Part shown: positions 63,891-64,000 of the stretch, in pieces | How the letters are laid out: each line of letters opens with the position of its first letter | Numbering within the stretch: the first letter of the stretch is position 1 | The notes under the pieces: model-generated | Database searches by the model: none | Told to the model about the DNA's origin: nothing | What the model saw: the letters and a program-made list of their open reading frames with translations, nothing else | Origin: Diploptera punctata | Taxonomy: Eukaryota; Arthropoda; Insecta; Blattodea; Blaberidae | DNA length: 64,000 bases | NCBI GenBank assembly: GCA_030220185.1 | Contig: JASPKZ010004202.1 | Span: 810,001-874,000 of the forward strand | Direction: 5' to 3' | Position numbers and translations under genes: made by a program

Positions 63891-64000
63891 TTCATTGTTA
63901 AAACCGTTGAGGTGGAGAGTCATAAAATAAAATAAGTTAAAATATACCATCTTAGGTAAGATCCGTCGTCCTCAACTTATAAAATATGTAATCTTTATGC

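Overview
This 64 kb window is eukaryotic nuclear DNA, most likely from an insect with a large, transposon-rich genome. Blattodea (cockroaches and termites) is a weak guess based only on the mix of tRNA-derived SINEs, LINEs and Penelope-like elements. There are no bacterial-type operons, long open frames are almost all decayed transposon proteins, and the only host gene I can support is split into short exons with GT-AG introns.

Host gene (about 0.8-13.0 kb, minus strand): five exons of an organic anion transporting polypeptide (OATP/SLCO solute carrier) read right to left: 12751-13029, 8623-8808, 6193-6387, 2971-3108 and 787-955. Their intron phases match and they cover the N-terminal half through the GAWWLG signature. 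The rest of the gene lies beyond the left edge. Its introns are full of mobile elements, two of which reach to within about 5-14 bp of a 5' splice site.

Mobile DNA. Left third (1-24 kb): Penelope-like element (PLE) ends with GIY-YIG endonuclease remnants and hammerhead-ribozyme motifs, three mariner/Tc1-type DNA transposons, MITEs, SINEs, LINE 3' ends, and a composite repeat ('T') carrying an intron-bearing tRNA-Tyr-like sequence and a long palindrome. Middle (24-38 kb): reverse transcriptase fragments of several non-LTR families, a second T copy, and a deleted mariner interrupted by a likely solo LTR. 39.9-49.0 kb: a nest in which a LINE is split by a piggyBac remnant (TTAA), itself split by a 7.65 kb PIF/Harbinger element (TTA), which contains further PLE and SINE insertions. 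49.7-55.3 kb: a tandem satellite of about 167 bp monomers, about 33 copies, with an 8-monomer higher-order duplication. 55.3-64 kb: microsatellites, another mariner-like element, a GC-rich 1.4 kb retro-insertion with 16 bp target duplications, and more LINE and SINE pieces.

The most unusual signals are: (1) hammerhead ribozyme cores in four PLE families, one with a fully canonical CUGAUGA/GAAA core; (2) PLE copies in head-to-head fold-back pairs; (3) the T repeat, whose palindrome arms differ between copies by the same insertion in both arms; (4) the GC-rich insertion with degenerate internal repeats. Family labels used here (P1-P5, LA-LF, Q, R, T, U, SINE1-6) are local names for repeats I aligned by eye inside the window. 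No database was searched.
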